A DNA stretch of 64,000 nt from Hydractinia symbiolongicarpus (Eukaryota; Cnidaria; Hydrozoa; Anthoathecata; Hydractiniidae): positions 31,027,501 through 31,091,500 of the forward strand of contig NC_079878.1 of assembly GCF_029227915.1 (NCBI RefSeq), written 5' to 3'. The position numbers and the translations under genes were made by a program. Positions 25,801 to 39,500 of the stretch are shown in pieces. Positions within the stretch are counted from its first letter, which is position 1, and the number at the start of each line of letters is the position of its first letter. The notes beneath the pieces were generated by a model. It worked only from the letters and a program-made list of their open reading frames with translations. It was not told the DNA's origin and did no database searches.

Positions 25801-26760
25801 CTTCAAAAACGTTTTCATTTTTGATGAGGCGCTGAATAAAAGAAGTTTAATCGCCGGCAAACGAAAACCCGCGATTTCCCGTAAATCCCGGAATCGACCC
25901 GTATAGTCAAAAGTATACAAAGAAAGTACCCTGCGAGTAAACTCATTTCCAGAACGATTTTTTAAATTATCTTTTCACCACTAAAACGCATGACACTGGT
26001 AGTTTTCAAAAATGTTTTCATTTTTGATGAGACGCTGAATAAAAGATGTTTAATCGCCGGCAAACGAAAACCCGCGATTTCCCGTAAATCCCGGACTCGG
26101 CCCGTAAAGTCAAATGTATACAAAGAAAGTACCCTGGGAGTAAACTCATTTCCCGAACGATTTTTTAAATTATTTTTTCACCACTAAAACGCAAGAGACT
26201 TGTAGTTTTCAAAAATGTTTTCACTTTTGATGAGACGCTGAATATAAGAAGTTTAATCGCCGGCAAACGAAAACCCGCGATTTCCCGTAAATCCCGTGCT
26301 TGGCCCGTATAGTCGAGTACATACAAAGAAAGTACCCTGTGAGTAAACTCATTTCCAGAACGATTTTTTAAATTATCTTTCCACCACTAAAACGCATGAG
26401 ACTTGTAGTTTTCAGGAATGTTTTCATTTTTGATGAGACGCTTAATGAAAGAAGTTTAATCGCCGGCAAACGAAAACCTGCGATTTCCCGTAAATCCCGT
26501 GCTTGGCTTGTTTAGTCGAGTATATACAAAGAAAGTACCCTGTGAGTAAACTCCTTTCCAGAACGATTTTTTATATTATCTTTTCACCACTAAAACGCAT
26601 GAGACTTGTAGTTTTCAAAAATGTTTTCATTTTTGATGAGACGCGGAATAAAAGAAGTTTAATCGCCGGTAAACGAAAACCCGCGATTTCCCGTAAATCC
26701 CGGACTCGGCCCGTATAGTCAAAAGTAGACAAAGAAAATACCCAGGGAGTAAACTCATTT
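22871..26760. repeat. 203-bp satellite array, third copy of the 12.3 kb block and related units
   Basis: The start repeats the 12.26-14.0 kb order (GTAGACAAAG, GCGCTGAAGAAAAG, TTTTAATTTTTAATGAG). It then passes into variants seen at 17.7-20.1 kb (CGCTGGCAAACG near 25,041). A monomer at 26,213-26,335 matches the left flank of the mobile element through the target site but has no insertion. I see no gene here. Confidence 0.88.
26332..26335. other. Paralogous empty insertion site (GTAC)
   Basis: The monomer here is identical to the element's left flank from TTTTCACTTTTGATGAG through GAGTACATACAAAG to GTAC. It continues uninterrupted into CCTGTGAGTAAACTC, which matches the right flank after the insertion apart from one base. 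A single GTAC is present, supporting the 4-bp duplication. Confidence 0.82.
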
Positions 26761-29700
26761 CCCGAACGATTTTTTAAATTATTTTTTCACCACTAAAACG
26801 TATGAGACTTGTAGTTTTCAAAAATGTTTTCATTTTTGATGAGGCGCTGAAGAAAAGAAGTTGAATCGACGGCAAACGAAAACCCGTGATTTCCCGTAAA
26901 TTCCGGACTCGGCCCGTATAGTCAAAAGTATACAAAGAAAGTACCCTGCGGGTAAACACATTTCAAGAACGATTTTTTAAAATATCTTTTCAACACTAAA
27001 ACGCACGAGACTTGTAGTTTTCAAAAATGTTTCCATTTTTGATGAGACGCTGAATAAAAGAAGTTTAATCGCCGGCAAACGAAAACCCGCGAATTCCCGT
27101 AAATCCCAAACTCGGCCCGTATGGTCAAAAGTATACAAAGAAAATACCCAGGGAGTAAACTCATTTCCAGAACGATTTTTTAAATTATCTTTTCACCACT
27201 AAAACGCATGAGACTTGTAGTTTTCAAAAATGTTTCATTTTTGATAAGACGCTGAATAAAAGAAGTTTAATCGCCGGCAAACGAAAACCTGCGATTTCCC
27301 GTAAATCCCGGACTCGGCCCGTATAGTCAAAAGTATACAAAGAAAATACCCAGGGAGTAAATTCATTTCCTGAACGATTTTTTAAATTATTTTTTCACCG
27401 CTAAAACGTATGAGACTCGTAGTTTTCAAAAATGTTGTCATTTTTGATGAGACGCTGAATAAAAGAAGTTTAATCGCCGGCAAACGAAAACCCGCGATTT
27501 CCCGTAAATCCCGGACTCGGCCCGTATAGTCAAAAGTAAACAAAGAAAGTACCCTGTGAGTAAACTCATTTCCAGAACGATTTTTTAAATTATCTTTTCA
27601 CCACTAAAACGCATGAGACTTGTAGTTTTCAAAAATGTTTTCATTTTTGATAAGACGCTGAATAAAAGATGTTTAATCGCCGGCAAACCAAAACCCGCGA
27701 TTTCCCGTAAATACCGGACTCGGCCCGTATAGTCAAAAGTATACAAAGAAAGTACCCAGGGAGTAAGCTCATTTCCCGAACGAATTTTTAAATTATTTTT
27801 TCACCACTAAAACGCATGAGACTTGTAGTTTTCAAAAATGTTTTCATTTTTGATAGGACGCAGAATAAAAGATGTTAATCGCCGGCAAACGAAAACCCGC
27901 GATTTCCCGTAAATCCCGGGCTTGGCCCGTATAGTCGAATGTATACAAAGAAAGTACCCTGTGAGTAAACTCATTTCCCGAACGATTTTTTAAATTATTT
28001 TTTCACCACTAAAACGCATGAGACTTGTAGTTTTTAAAAATGTTTTCACTTTTGATGAGATGCTGGATGAAAGAAGTTTAATCGCCGGCAAACGAAAACC
28101 CGCGATTTCCCGTAAATCCGGTGCTTGGCCCGTATAGTCGAGTATATACAAAGAAAGTACCCAGTGAGTAAACTCATTTCCAGAACGATTTTTTAAATTA
28201 TCTTTTCACCACTAAAACGCATGAGACTTGTAGTCTTCAAAAACGTTTTCATTTTTGATGAGACGCTGAATAAAAGAAGTTTAATCGCCGGCAAACGAAA
28301 ACCCGCGATTTCCCGTAAATCCCGGACTCGACCCGTATAGTCAAAAGTATACAAAGAAAGTACCCTGCGAGTAAACTCATTTCCAGAACGATTTTTTAAA
28401 TTATCTTTTCACCACTAAAACGCATGACACTGGTAGTTTTCAAAAATGTTTTCATTTTTGATGAGACGCTGAATAAAAGATGTTTAATCGCCGGCAAACG
28501 AAAACCCGCGATTTCCCGTAAATCCCGGACTCGGCCCGTATAGTCAAATGTATACAAAGAAAGTACCCAGGGAGTAAACTCATTTCCCGAACGATTTTTT
28601 AAATTATTTTTTCACCACTAAAACGTATGAGACTTGTAGTTTTCAAAAATGTTTTCATTTTTGATGAGGCGCTGAAGAAAAGAAGTTTAATCGACGGCAA
28701 ACGAAAACCCGTGATTTCCCGTAAATTCCGGACTCGGCCCGTATAGTCAAAAGTTTACAAAGAAAGTACCCTGCGGGTAAACACATTTCAAGAACGATTT
28801 TTTAAAATATCTTTTCACCACTAAAACGCACGAGACTTGTAGTTTTCAAAAATGTTTCCATTTTTGATGAGACGCTGAATAAAAGAAGTTTAATCGCCGG
28901 CAAACGAAAACCCGCGAATTCCCGTAAATCCCAAACTCGGCCCGTATGGTCAAAAGTATACAAAGAAAATACCCAGGGAGTAAACTCATTTCCAGAACGA
29001 TTTTTTAAATTATCTTTTCACCACTAAAACGCATGAGACTTGTAGTTTTCAAAAATGTTTGATTTTTGATAAGACGCTGAATAAAAGAAGTTTAATCGCC
29101 GGCAAACGAAAACCTGCGATTTCCCGTAAATCCCGGACTCGGCCCGTATAGTCAAAAGTATACAAAGAAAATACCCAGGGAGTAAATTCATTTCCCGAAC
29201 GATTTTTTAAATTATTTTTTCACCGCTAAAACGTATGAGACTCGTAGTTTTCAAAAATGTTGTCATTTTTGATGAGACGCTGAATAAAAGAAGTTTAATC
29301 GCCGGCAAACGAAAACCCGCGATTTCCCGTAAATCCCGGACTCGGCCCGTATAGTCAAAAGTAAACAAAGAAAGTACCCTGCGAGTAAACTCATTTCCAG
29401 AACGATTTTTTAAATTATCTTTTCACCACTAAAACGCACCAGACTTGTAGTTTTCAAAAATGTTTTCATTTTTGATGAGACGCTGAATAAAAGAAGTTTA
29501 TTCGCCGGCAAACGAAAACCCGCGATTTCCCGTAAATCCCGGACTCGGCCGGTATAGTCAAAAGTATACAAAGAAAATACCCAGGGAGTAAACTCATTTC
29601 CAGAACGATTTTTTAAAATATCTTTTCACCACTAAAACGCACCAGACTTGTAGTTTTCAAAAATGTTTTCATTTTTGATGAGACGCTGAATAAAAGAAGT

Positions 29701-32700
29701 TTAATCGCCGGCAAACGAAAACCCGCGATTTCCCGTAAATCCCGGACTCGGCCGGTATAGTCAAAAGTATACAAAGAAAATACCCAGGGAGTAAACTCAT
29801 TTCCAGAACGATTTTTTAAAATATCTTTTCACCACTAAAACGCATGACACTTGTAGTTTTCAAAAATGTTTTCATTTTTGATGAGACGCTGAATAAAAGA
29901 TGTTTAATCGCCGGCAAACGAAAACCCGCGATTTCCCGTAAATCCCGGGCTTGGCCCGTACAGTCGAATGTATACAAAGAAAGTACCCTGTGAGTAAACT
30001 CATTTCCCGAACGATTTTTTAAATTATTCTTTCACCACTAAAACGCAAGAGACTTGTAGTTTTAAAAAATGTTTTCATTTTTGATGAGACGCTGAATAAA
30101 AGAAGTTTAATCGCCGGCAAACGAAAACCCGCGATTTCCCGTAAATCCCGTGCTTGGCCCGTATAGTCGAGTACATACAAAGAAAGTACCCTGTGAGTAA
30201 ACTCATTTCCAGAACGATTTTTTAAATTATCTTTTCACCACTAAAACACAAGAGACTTGTAGTTTTCAAAAATGCTTTCATTTTTGATGAGACGCTGAAT
30301 AAAAGAAGTTTAATCGCCGGCAAACGAAAACCCGCGAAATCCCGTAAATCCCGGACTCGGCCCGTATAGTCAAAAGTATACAAAGAATATACCCAGGAAG
30401 TAAACTCATTTCCCGAACGATTTTTTAAATTATTTTTTCACCACTAAAACGCATGAGACTTGTACTTGTCAGGAATGTTTTCATTTTTAATGAGACGCTT
30501 AATGAAAGAAGTTTAATCGCCGGCAAACGAAAACCCGCGATTTCCCGTAAATCCCGGGCTTGGCCCGTATAGTCCAATGTATACAAAGAAAGTACCCTGT
30601 GAGTAAACTCATTTCCCGAAAGATTTTTTAAATTATTTTTTCACCACTAAAACGCAAGAGACTTGTAGTTTTAAAAAATGTTTTCATTTTTGATGAGACG
30701 CTGAATAAAAGAAGTTTAATCGCCGGCAAACGAAAACCCGCGATTTCCCGTAAATCCCGGGCTTGGCCCGTATAGTCCAATGTATACAAAGAAAGTACCC
30801 TGTGAGTAAACTCATTTCCCGAAAGATTTTTTAAATTATTTTTTCACCACTAAAACGCAAGAGACTTGTAGTTTTAAAAAATGTTTTCATTTTTGATGAG
30901 ACGCTGAATAAAAGAAGTTTAATCGCCGGCAAACGAAAACCCGCGATTTCCCGTAAATCCCGTGCTTGGCCCGTATAGTCGAGTATAAACAAAGAAAGTA
31001 CCCTGTGAGTAAACTCATTTCCAGAACGATTTTTTAAATTATTTTTTCACCACTAAAACGCAAGAGACTTGTAGTTTTAAAAAATGTTTTCATTTTTGAT
31101 GAGACGCTGAATGAAAGAAGTTTAATCACCGGCAAACGAAAATCCGCGATTTCCCGTAAATCCCGTGCTTGGCCCGTATAGTCGAGTATATACAAAGAAA
31201 GTACCCTGTGAGTAAACTCATTTCCAGAACGATTTTTTAAAATATCTTTTCACCACTAAAACACAAGAGACTTGTAGTTTTCAAAAATGCTTTCATTTTT
31301 GATGAGACGCTGAATAAAAGAAGTTTAATCGCCGGCAAACAAAAACCCGCGAATTCCCGTAAATCCCGGACTCGGCCGGTATAGTCAAGAGTATACAAAG
31401 AAAATACCCAGGAAGTAAACTCATTTCCCGAACGATTTTTTAAATTATTTTTTCACCACTAAAACGCATGAGACTTGTACTTGTCAGGAATGTTTTCATT
31501 TTTAATGAGACGCTTAATGAAAGAAGTTTAATCGCCGGCAAACGAAAACCCGCGATTTCCCGTAAATCCCGGGCTTGGCCCGTATAGTCGAATGTATACA
31601 AAGAAAGTACCCTGTGAGTAAACTCATTTCCCGAAAGATTTTTTAAATTATTTTTTCACCACTAAAACGCAAGAGACTTGTAGTTTTAAAAAATGTTTTC
31701 ATTTTTGATGAGACGCTGAATAAAAGAAGTTTAATCGCCGGCAAACGAAAACCCGCGATTTCCCGTAAATCCCGTCCTTGGCCCGTATAGTCGAGTATAT
31801 ACAAAGAAAGTACCCTGTGAGTAAACTCATTTCCAGAACGATTTTTTAAATTATCTTTTCACCACTAAAACACAAGAGAATTGTAGTTTTCAAAAATGCT
31901 TTCATTTTTGATGAGACGCTGAATAAAAGAAGTTTAATCGCCGGCTAACGAAAACCCGCTAATTCCCGTAAATCCCGGACTCGGCCCGTATAGTCAAAAG
32001 TATACAAAGAAAATACCCAGGAAGTAAACTCATTTCCCGAACGATTTTTTAAATTATTTTTTCACCACTAAAACGCATGAGACTTGTACTTGTCAGGAAT
32101 GTTTTCATTTTTAATGAGACGCTTAATGAAAGAAGTTTAATCGCCGGCAAACGAAAACCCGCGATTTCCCGTAAATCCCGGGCTTGGCCCGGATAGTCGA
32201 ATGTATACAAAGAAAGTACCCTGTGAGTAAACTCATTTCCCGAAAGATTTTTTAAATTATTTTTTCACCACTAAAACGCAAGAGACTTGTAGTTTTCAAA
32301 AATGTTTTCATTTTTGATGAGACGCTTAATGAAAGAAGTTTAATCGCCGGCAAACGAAAACCCGCGATTTCCCGTAAATCCCGGGCTTGGCCCGTATAGT
32401 CAAATGTATACAAATAAAATACCCAGGGAGTAAACTCATTTCCAGAACGATTTTTTAAATTATCTTTTCACCACTAAAACGCATGAGACTTGTAGTTTTC
32501 AAAAATGTTTTCATTTTTGATGAGACGCTGAATAAAAGAAGTTTAATCGCCGGCAAACGAAAACCCGCGAATTCCCGTAAATCCCGGACTCGGCCCGTAT
32601 AGTCAAATGTATACAAAGAAAATACCCAGGGAGTAAACTCATTTCCAGAACGATTTTTTAAATTATCTTTTCACCACTAAAACGCATGAGACTTGTAGTT

Positions 32701-33000
32701 TTCAAAAATGTTTTCATTTTTGATGAGACGCTGAATGAAAGAAGTTTAATCGCCGGCAAACGAAAACCCGCGAATTCCCGTAAATCCCGGACTCGGCCCG
32801 TATAGTCAAATGTATACAAAGAAAATACCCAGGGATTAAACTCATTTCCAGAACGATTTTTTAAATTATCTTTTCACCACTAAAACGCATGAGACTTGTA
32901 GTTTTCAAAAATGTTTTCAATTTTGATGAGACGCTGAATAAAAGAAGTTTAATCGCCGGCAAACGAAAACCCGCGATTTCCCGTAAATCCCGTGCTTGGC
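26761..33000. repeat. 203-bp satellite array, composite 3- to 9-monomer spacing
   Basis: A four-monomer segment at about 26,770-27,560, marked by CTGCGGGTAAACACATTTC and GTATGGTCAAAAG, recurs at about 28,595-29,385, an offset of 1,825 bp or nine monomers. Two consecutive near-identical monomers carry CACCAGACTTG near 29,438 and 29,640. The marker TGTACTTGTCAGG occurs at 30,461, 31,476 and 32,085, spacings of five and three monomers. I see no gene here. Confidence 0.88.
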
Positions 33001-36000
33001 CCGTATAGTCGAGTATATACAAAGAAAGTACCCTGTGAGTAAACGCATTTCCAGAACGATTTTTTAAATTATTTTTTACCACTAAAACGCATGAGATTTG
33101 TAGTTTTCAGGAATGTTTTCATTTTTGATGAGACGCTTAATGAAAGAAGTTTAATCGCCGGCAAACGAAAAACCGCGATTTCCCGTAAATCCCAGGCTTG
33201 GCCCGTATAGTCGAATGTATACAAAGAAAGTACCCTGTGAGTAAACTCATTTCCCGAACGATTTTTTAAATTATTTTTTCACCACTAAAACGCATGAGAC
33301 TTGTAGTTTTCAGGAATGTTTTCATTTTTGATGAGACGCTTAATGAAAGAATTTTAATCGCCGGCAAACGAAAACCCGCGATTTCCCGTAAATCCCGGAC
33401 TCGGCCCGTATAGTCAAAAGTACACAAAGAAAATATCCAGGGAGTAAACTCATTTCCCGAACGATTTTTAATATTATTTTTTCACCACTAAAACGTATGA
33501 GACTTGTAGTTTTTAAAAATGTTTTCATTTTTGATGAGACGCTGAATAAAAGAAGTTTAATCGCCGGCAAACGAAAACCCGCGATTTCCCGTAAATCCCG
33601 GGCTCGGCCCGTATAGTCAAAAGTATACAAAGAAAGTACCCTTCTAGTAAACTCATTTCCAGAACGATTTTTTAAATTATCTTTTCACCACTAAAACGCA
33701 CGAGACTTGTAGTTTTCAAAAATGTTTTCATTTTTGATAAGACGCTGAATAAAAGAAGTTTAATCGCCGGCAAACGGAAACCCGCGAATTCCCGTAAATC
33801 CCGGACTCGGCCCGTATAGTCAAAAGTATACAAAGAAAATACGCAGGGAGTGAACTCATTTCCAGAACGATTTTTTAAATTACCTTTTCACCACTAAAAC
33901 GTATGAGACTTGTAGTTTTCAAAAATGTTTTCATTTTTGATGAGAGGCTGAATAAAAGATGTTTAATCGCCGGCAAACGAAAACCCGCGATTTCCCGTAA
34001 ATCCCGGGCTTGGCCCGTATAGTCGAATGTATACAAAAAAGTACCCTGTGAGTAAACTCATTTCCCGAACGATTTTTTAAATTATTTTTTCACCACTAAA
34101 ACGCATGAGACTTGTAGTTTTCAAAAATGTTTTCATTTTTGATGAGACGCTGAATAAAAGAAGTTTAATCGCCGGCAAACGAAAACCCGTGATTTCCCTT
34201 AAATCCCGTGCTTGGCCCGTATAGTCGAGTATATACAAAGAAAGTACCCTGTGAGTAAACTCATTTCCAGAACGATTTTTTAAATTACCTTTTCACCACT
34301 AAAACGCACGAGACTTGTAGTTTTCAAAAATGTTTTCATTTTTGATGAGACGCTGAATAAAAGAAGTTTAATCGCCGGCAAACGAAAACCCGCGAATTCC
34401 CGTAAATCCCGGATTCGGCCCGTATAGTCAAAAGTATACAAAGAAAATACGCAGGGAGTAAACTCATTTCCAGAACGATTTTTTAAATTACCTTTTCACC
34501 ACTAAAACGTATGAGACTTGTAGTTTTCAAAAATGTTTTCATTTTTGATGAGACCCTGAATAAAAGATGTTTAATCGCCGGCAAACGAAAACCCGCGATT
34601 TCCCCTAAATCCCGGACTCGGCCCGTATAGTCAAAAGTATACAAAGAAAGTACCCAGGGCGTAAACTCATTTCCAGAACGATTTTTTAAATTATTTTTTC
34701 ACCTCTAAAACGCATGAGACTTGTAGTTTTCAGGAATGTTTTCATTTTTGATGAGACGCTTGATGAAAGAAGTTTAATCGCCGGCAAACGAAAACCCGCG
34801 ATTTCCCGTAAATCCCGGGCTTGGCCCGTATACTCGAATGTATACAAAAAAGTACCCTGTGAGTAAACTCATTTCCCGAACGATTTTTTAAATTATTTTT
34901 TCACCACTAAAACGCATGAGGCTTGTAGTTTTTAAAAATGTTTTCATTTTTGATGAGACGCTGAATAAAAGAAGTTTAATCGCCGGCAAACGAAAACCCG
35001 CGATTTCCCTTTAATCCCGTGCTTGGCCCGTATAGTCGAGTATATACAAAGAAAGTACCCTGTGAGTAAACTCATTTCCAGAACGATTTTTTAAATCATT
35101 TTTTCACCTCTAAAACGCATGAGACTTGTAGTTTTTAGGAATGTTTTCATTTTTGATGAGACGCTTAATGAAAGAAGTTTAATCGCCGGCAAACGAAAAC
35201 CCGCGATTTTCCTTTAATCCCGTGCTTGGCCCGTATAGTCGAGTATATACGAAGAAAGTACCCTGTGAGTAAACTCATTTCCAGAACGATTTTTTAAATT
35301 ATCTTTTCACCACTAAAACGCATGAGACTTGTAGTTTTCAAAAATGTTTTCATTTTTGATGAGACTCTGAATAAAAGAAGTTTAATCGCCGGCAAACGAA
35401 AATCCGCGATTTTCCGTAAATCCAGGGCTTGGCCCGTATAGTCGAATGTATACAAAGAAAGTACCCTGTGAGTAAACTCATTTCTCGAACGATTTTTTAA
35501 ATCATTTTTTCACCTCTAAAACGCATGAGACTTGTAGTTTTCAGGAATGTTTTCATTTTTGATGAGACGCTTAATGAAAGAAGTTTAATCGCCGGCAAAC
35601 GAAAACCCGCGATTTCCCTTTAATCCCGTGCTTGGCCCGTATAGTCGAGTATATACAAAGAAAGTACCCTGTGAGTAAACTCATTTCCAGAACGATTTTT
35701 TAAATTATCTTTTCACCACTAAAACGCATGAGACTTGTAGTTTTCAAAAATGTTTTCATTTTTGATGAGACTCTGAATAAAAGAAGTTTAATCGCCGGCA
35801 AACGAAAACGCGCGAATTCCCGTAAATCCTGGACTCGGCCCGTATAGTCAAAAGTATACAAAGAAAATACCCAGGGAGTAAACACATTTCCCGAACGATT
35901 TTTTAAATTATTTTTTCACCACTAAAACGCATGAGACTTGTAGTTTTCAGGAATGTTTTCATTTTTGATGAGACGCTTAATGAAAGAAGTTTAATCACCG

Positions 36001-36511
36001 GCAAACGAAAATCCGCGATTTTCCGCAAATCCAGGGCTTGGCCCATATAGTCGAATGTATACAAAGAAAGTACCCTGTGAGTAAACTCATTTCTCAAACG
36101 ATTTTTTAAATCATTTTTTCACCTCTAAAACGCATGAGACTTGTAGTTTTCAGGAATGTTTTCATTTTTGATGAGACGCTTAATGAAAGAAGTTTAATCG
36201 CCGGCAAACGAAAACCCGCGATTTCCCGTAAATCCCGGGCTTGGCCCGTATAGTCGAATGTATACAAAAAAAGTACCCTGTGAGTAAACTCATTTCTCGA
36301 ACAACTTTTTAAATTATTTTTTCACCACTAAAACGCATGAGACTTGTAGTTTTCAAAAATGTTTTCATTTTTGATGAGACGCTGAATAAAAGAAGTTTAA
36401 TCGCCGGCAAACGAAAACCCGCGATTTCCCTTAAATCCCGTGCTTGGCCCGTATAGTCGAGTGTATACAAAGAAAGTACCCTGTGAGTAAACTCATTTCC
36501 AGAACGATTTT
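33001..36511. repeat. 203-bp satellite array, alternating class A and class B monomers
   Basis: Class A monomers (CAAAAATG and GCTGAATAAAAG) alternate irregularly with class B monomers (CAGGAATG and GCTTAATGAAAG). Variants with TTCCCTTTAATCCCG and CACCTCTAAAACG appear here and recur later. No clean tandem duplication is evident by eye. I see no gene here. Confidence 0.85.
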
Positions 36512-39500
36512 TTAAATTATCTTTTCACCACTAAAACGCATGAGACTTGTAGTTTTCAAAAATGTTTTCATTTTTGATGAGACTCTGAATAAAAAAAGTT
36601 TAATCGCCGGCAAACGAAAACCCGCGAATTCCCGTAAATCCTGGACTCGGCCCGTATAGTCAAAAGTATACAAAGAAAATACCCAGGGAGTAAACACATT
36701 TCCCGAACGATTTTTTAAATTATTTTTTCACCACTAAAACGCATGAGACTTGTAGTTTTCAGGAATGTTTTCATTTTTGATGGGACGCTTAATGAAAGAA
36801 GTTTAATCACCGGCAAACGAAAATCCGCGATTTCCCGTAAATCCCGGGCTTGGCCCGTATAGTCGAATGTATACAAAGAAAGTACCCTGTGAGTAAACTC
36901 ATTTCTCGAACGATTTTTTAAATTATTTTTTCACCTCTAAAACGCATGAGACTTGTAGTTTTCAGGAATGTTTTCATTTTTGATGAGACGCTTAATGAAA
37001 GAAGTTTAATCGCCGGCAAACAAAAACCCGCGATTTCCCGTAAATCCCGGGCTTGGCCCGTATAGTCAAATGTATACAAAAAAAGTACCCTGTGAGTAAA
37101 CTCATTTCCTGAACGATTTTTTAAATTATTTTTTCACCACTAAAACGCATGAGACTTGTAGTTTTTAAAAATGTTTTCATTTTTGATGAGACGCTGAATA
37201 AAAGAAGTTTAATTGCCGGCAAACGAAAACCCGCGATTTCCCTTAAATCCCGTGCTTGGCCCGTATAGTCGAGTATATACAAAGAAAGTACCCTGTGAGT
37301 AAATCTTATTTCCAGAACGATTTTTTAAATTATCTTTTCACCTCTAAAACGCATGAGACTTGTAGTTTTCAGGAATGTTTTCATTTTTGATGAGACGCTT
37401 AATGAAAGAAGTTTAATCGCCGGCAAACGAAAACCCGCGATTTCCCTTAAATCCCGTGCTTGGCCCGTATAGTCGAGTATATACAAAGAAAATACCCAGG
37501 GAGTAAACACATTTCCCGAACGATTTTTTAAATTATTTTTTCACCACTAAAACGCATTAGACTTGTAGTTTTTAAAAATGTTTTTATTTTTGATGAGACG
37601 CTGAATAAAAGAAGTTTAATCGCCGGCAAACGAAAACCCGCGATTTCCCGTAAATCCCGTGCTTGGCTCGTATAGTCGAGTATATACAAAGAAAGTACCC
37701 TGTGAGTAAACTCCTTTCCAGAACGATTTTTTAAATTATTTTTTCACCACTAAAACGCATGAGACTTGTAGTTTTCAAAAATGTTTTCATTTTTGATGAG
37801 ACGCTGAATAAAAGAAGTTTAATCGCCGGGAAACGAAAACCCGCGATTTCCCTTAAATCCTGTGCTTGGCCCCTATAGTCGAGTATATACAAAGAAAGTA
37901 CCCTGTGAGTAAACTCCTTTCCAGAACGATTTTTTAAATTATTTTTTCACCACTAAAACGCATGAGACTTGTAGTTTTCAAAAATGTTTTCATTTTTGAT
38001 GAGACGCTGAATAAAAGAAGTTTAATCGCCGTGAAACGAAAACCCGCGATTTCCCGTAAATCCCGGACTCGGCACGTATAGTCAAAAGTACACAAAGAAA
38101 ATACCCAAGGAGTAAACTCATTTCCCGAACGATTTTTTAAATTATTTTTTCACCACTAAAACGCATTAGACTTGTAGTTTTTAAAAATGTTTTTATTTTT
38201 GATGAGACGCTGAATAAAAGAAGTTTAATCGCCGGCAAACGAAAACCCGCGATTTCCCGTAAATCCCGTGCTTGGCTCGTATAGTCGAGTATATACAAAG
38301 AAAGTACCCTGTGAGTAAACTCCTTTCCAGAACGATTTTTTAAATTATTTTTTCACCACTAAAACGCATGAGACTTGTAGTTTTCAAAAATGTTTCATTT
38401 TTGATGAGACGCTGAATAAAAGAAGTTTAATCGCCGGGAAACGAAAACATGCGATTTCCCTTAAATCCCGTGCTTGGCCCCTATAGTCGAGTATATACAA
38501 AGAAAGTACCCTGTGAGTAAACTCCTTTCCAGAACGATTTTTTCAATTATTTTTTCACCACTAAAACGCATGAGACTTGTAGTTTTCAAAAATGTTTTCA
38601 TTTTTGATGAGACGCTGAATAAAAGAAGTTTAATCGCCGGGAAACGAAAACATGCGATTTCCCTTAAATCCCGTGCTTGGCCCCTATAGTCGAGTATATA
38701 CAAAGAAAGTACCCTGTGAGTAAACTCCTTTCCAGAACGATTTTTTAAATTATTTTTCACCACTAAAACGCATGAGACTTGTAGTTTTCAAAAATGTTTT
38801 CATTTTTGATGAGACGCTGAATAAAAGAAGTTTAATCGCCGTGAAACGAAAACCCGCGATTTCCCGTAAATCCCGGACTCGGCCCGTATAGTCAAAAGTA
38901 CACAAAGAAAATACCCAAGGAGTAAACTCATTTCCCGAACGATTTTTTAAATTATTTTTTCACCACTAAAACGTAAGAGACTTGTAGTTTTCAAAAATGT
39001 TTTCATTTTTGATGAGACGCTGAATAAAAGAAGTTTAATCGCCGGCAAACGAATACCCGCGATTTCCCGTAAATCCTGGGCTCGGCCCGTATAGTCAAAA
39101 GTACACAAAGAAAGTACCCTGCGAGTAAACTCATTTCCAGAACGATTTTTTAAATTATCTTTTCACCACTAAAATGCACGAAACTTGTAGTTTTCAAAAA
39201 TGTTTTCATTTTTGATGAGACGCTGAATAAAAGAAGTTTAATTGCCGGCAAACGAAAACCCGCGAATTCCCGTAAATCTCGGAATCGGCCCGTATAGTCA
39301 AAAGTATACAAAGAAAATACCCAGGGAGTAAACACATTTCCCGAACGATTTTTTAAATTATTTTTTCACCACTAAAACGCATGAGACTTGTAGTTTTCAG
39401 GAATGTTTTCATTTTTGATGGGACGCTTAATGAAAGAAGTTTAATCACCGGCAAACGAAAATCCGCGATTTCCCGTAAATCCCGGGCTTGGCCCGTATAG

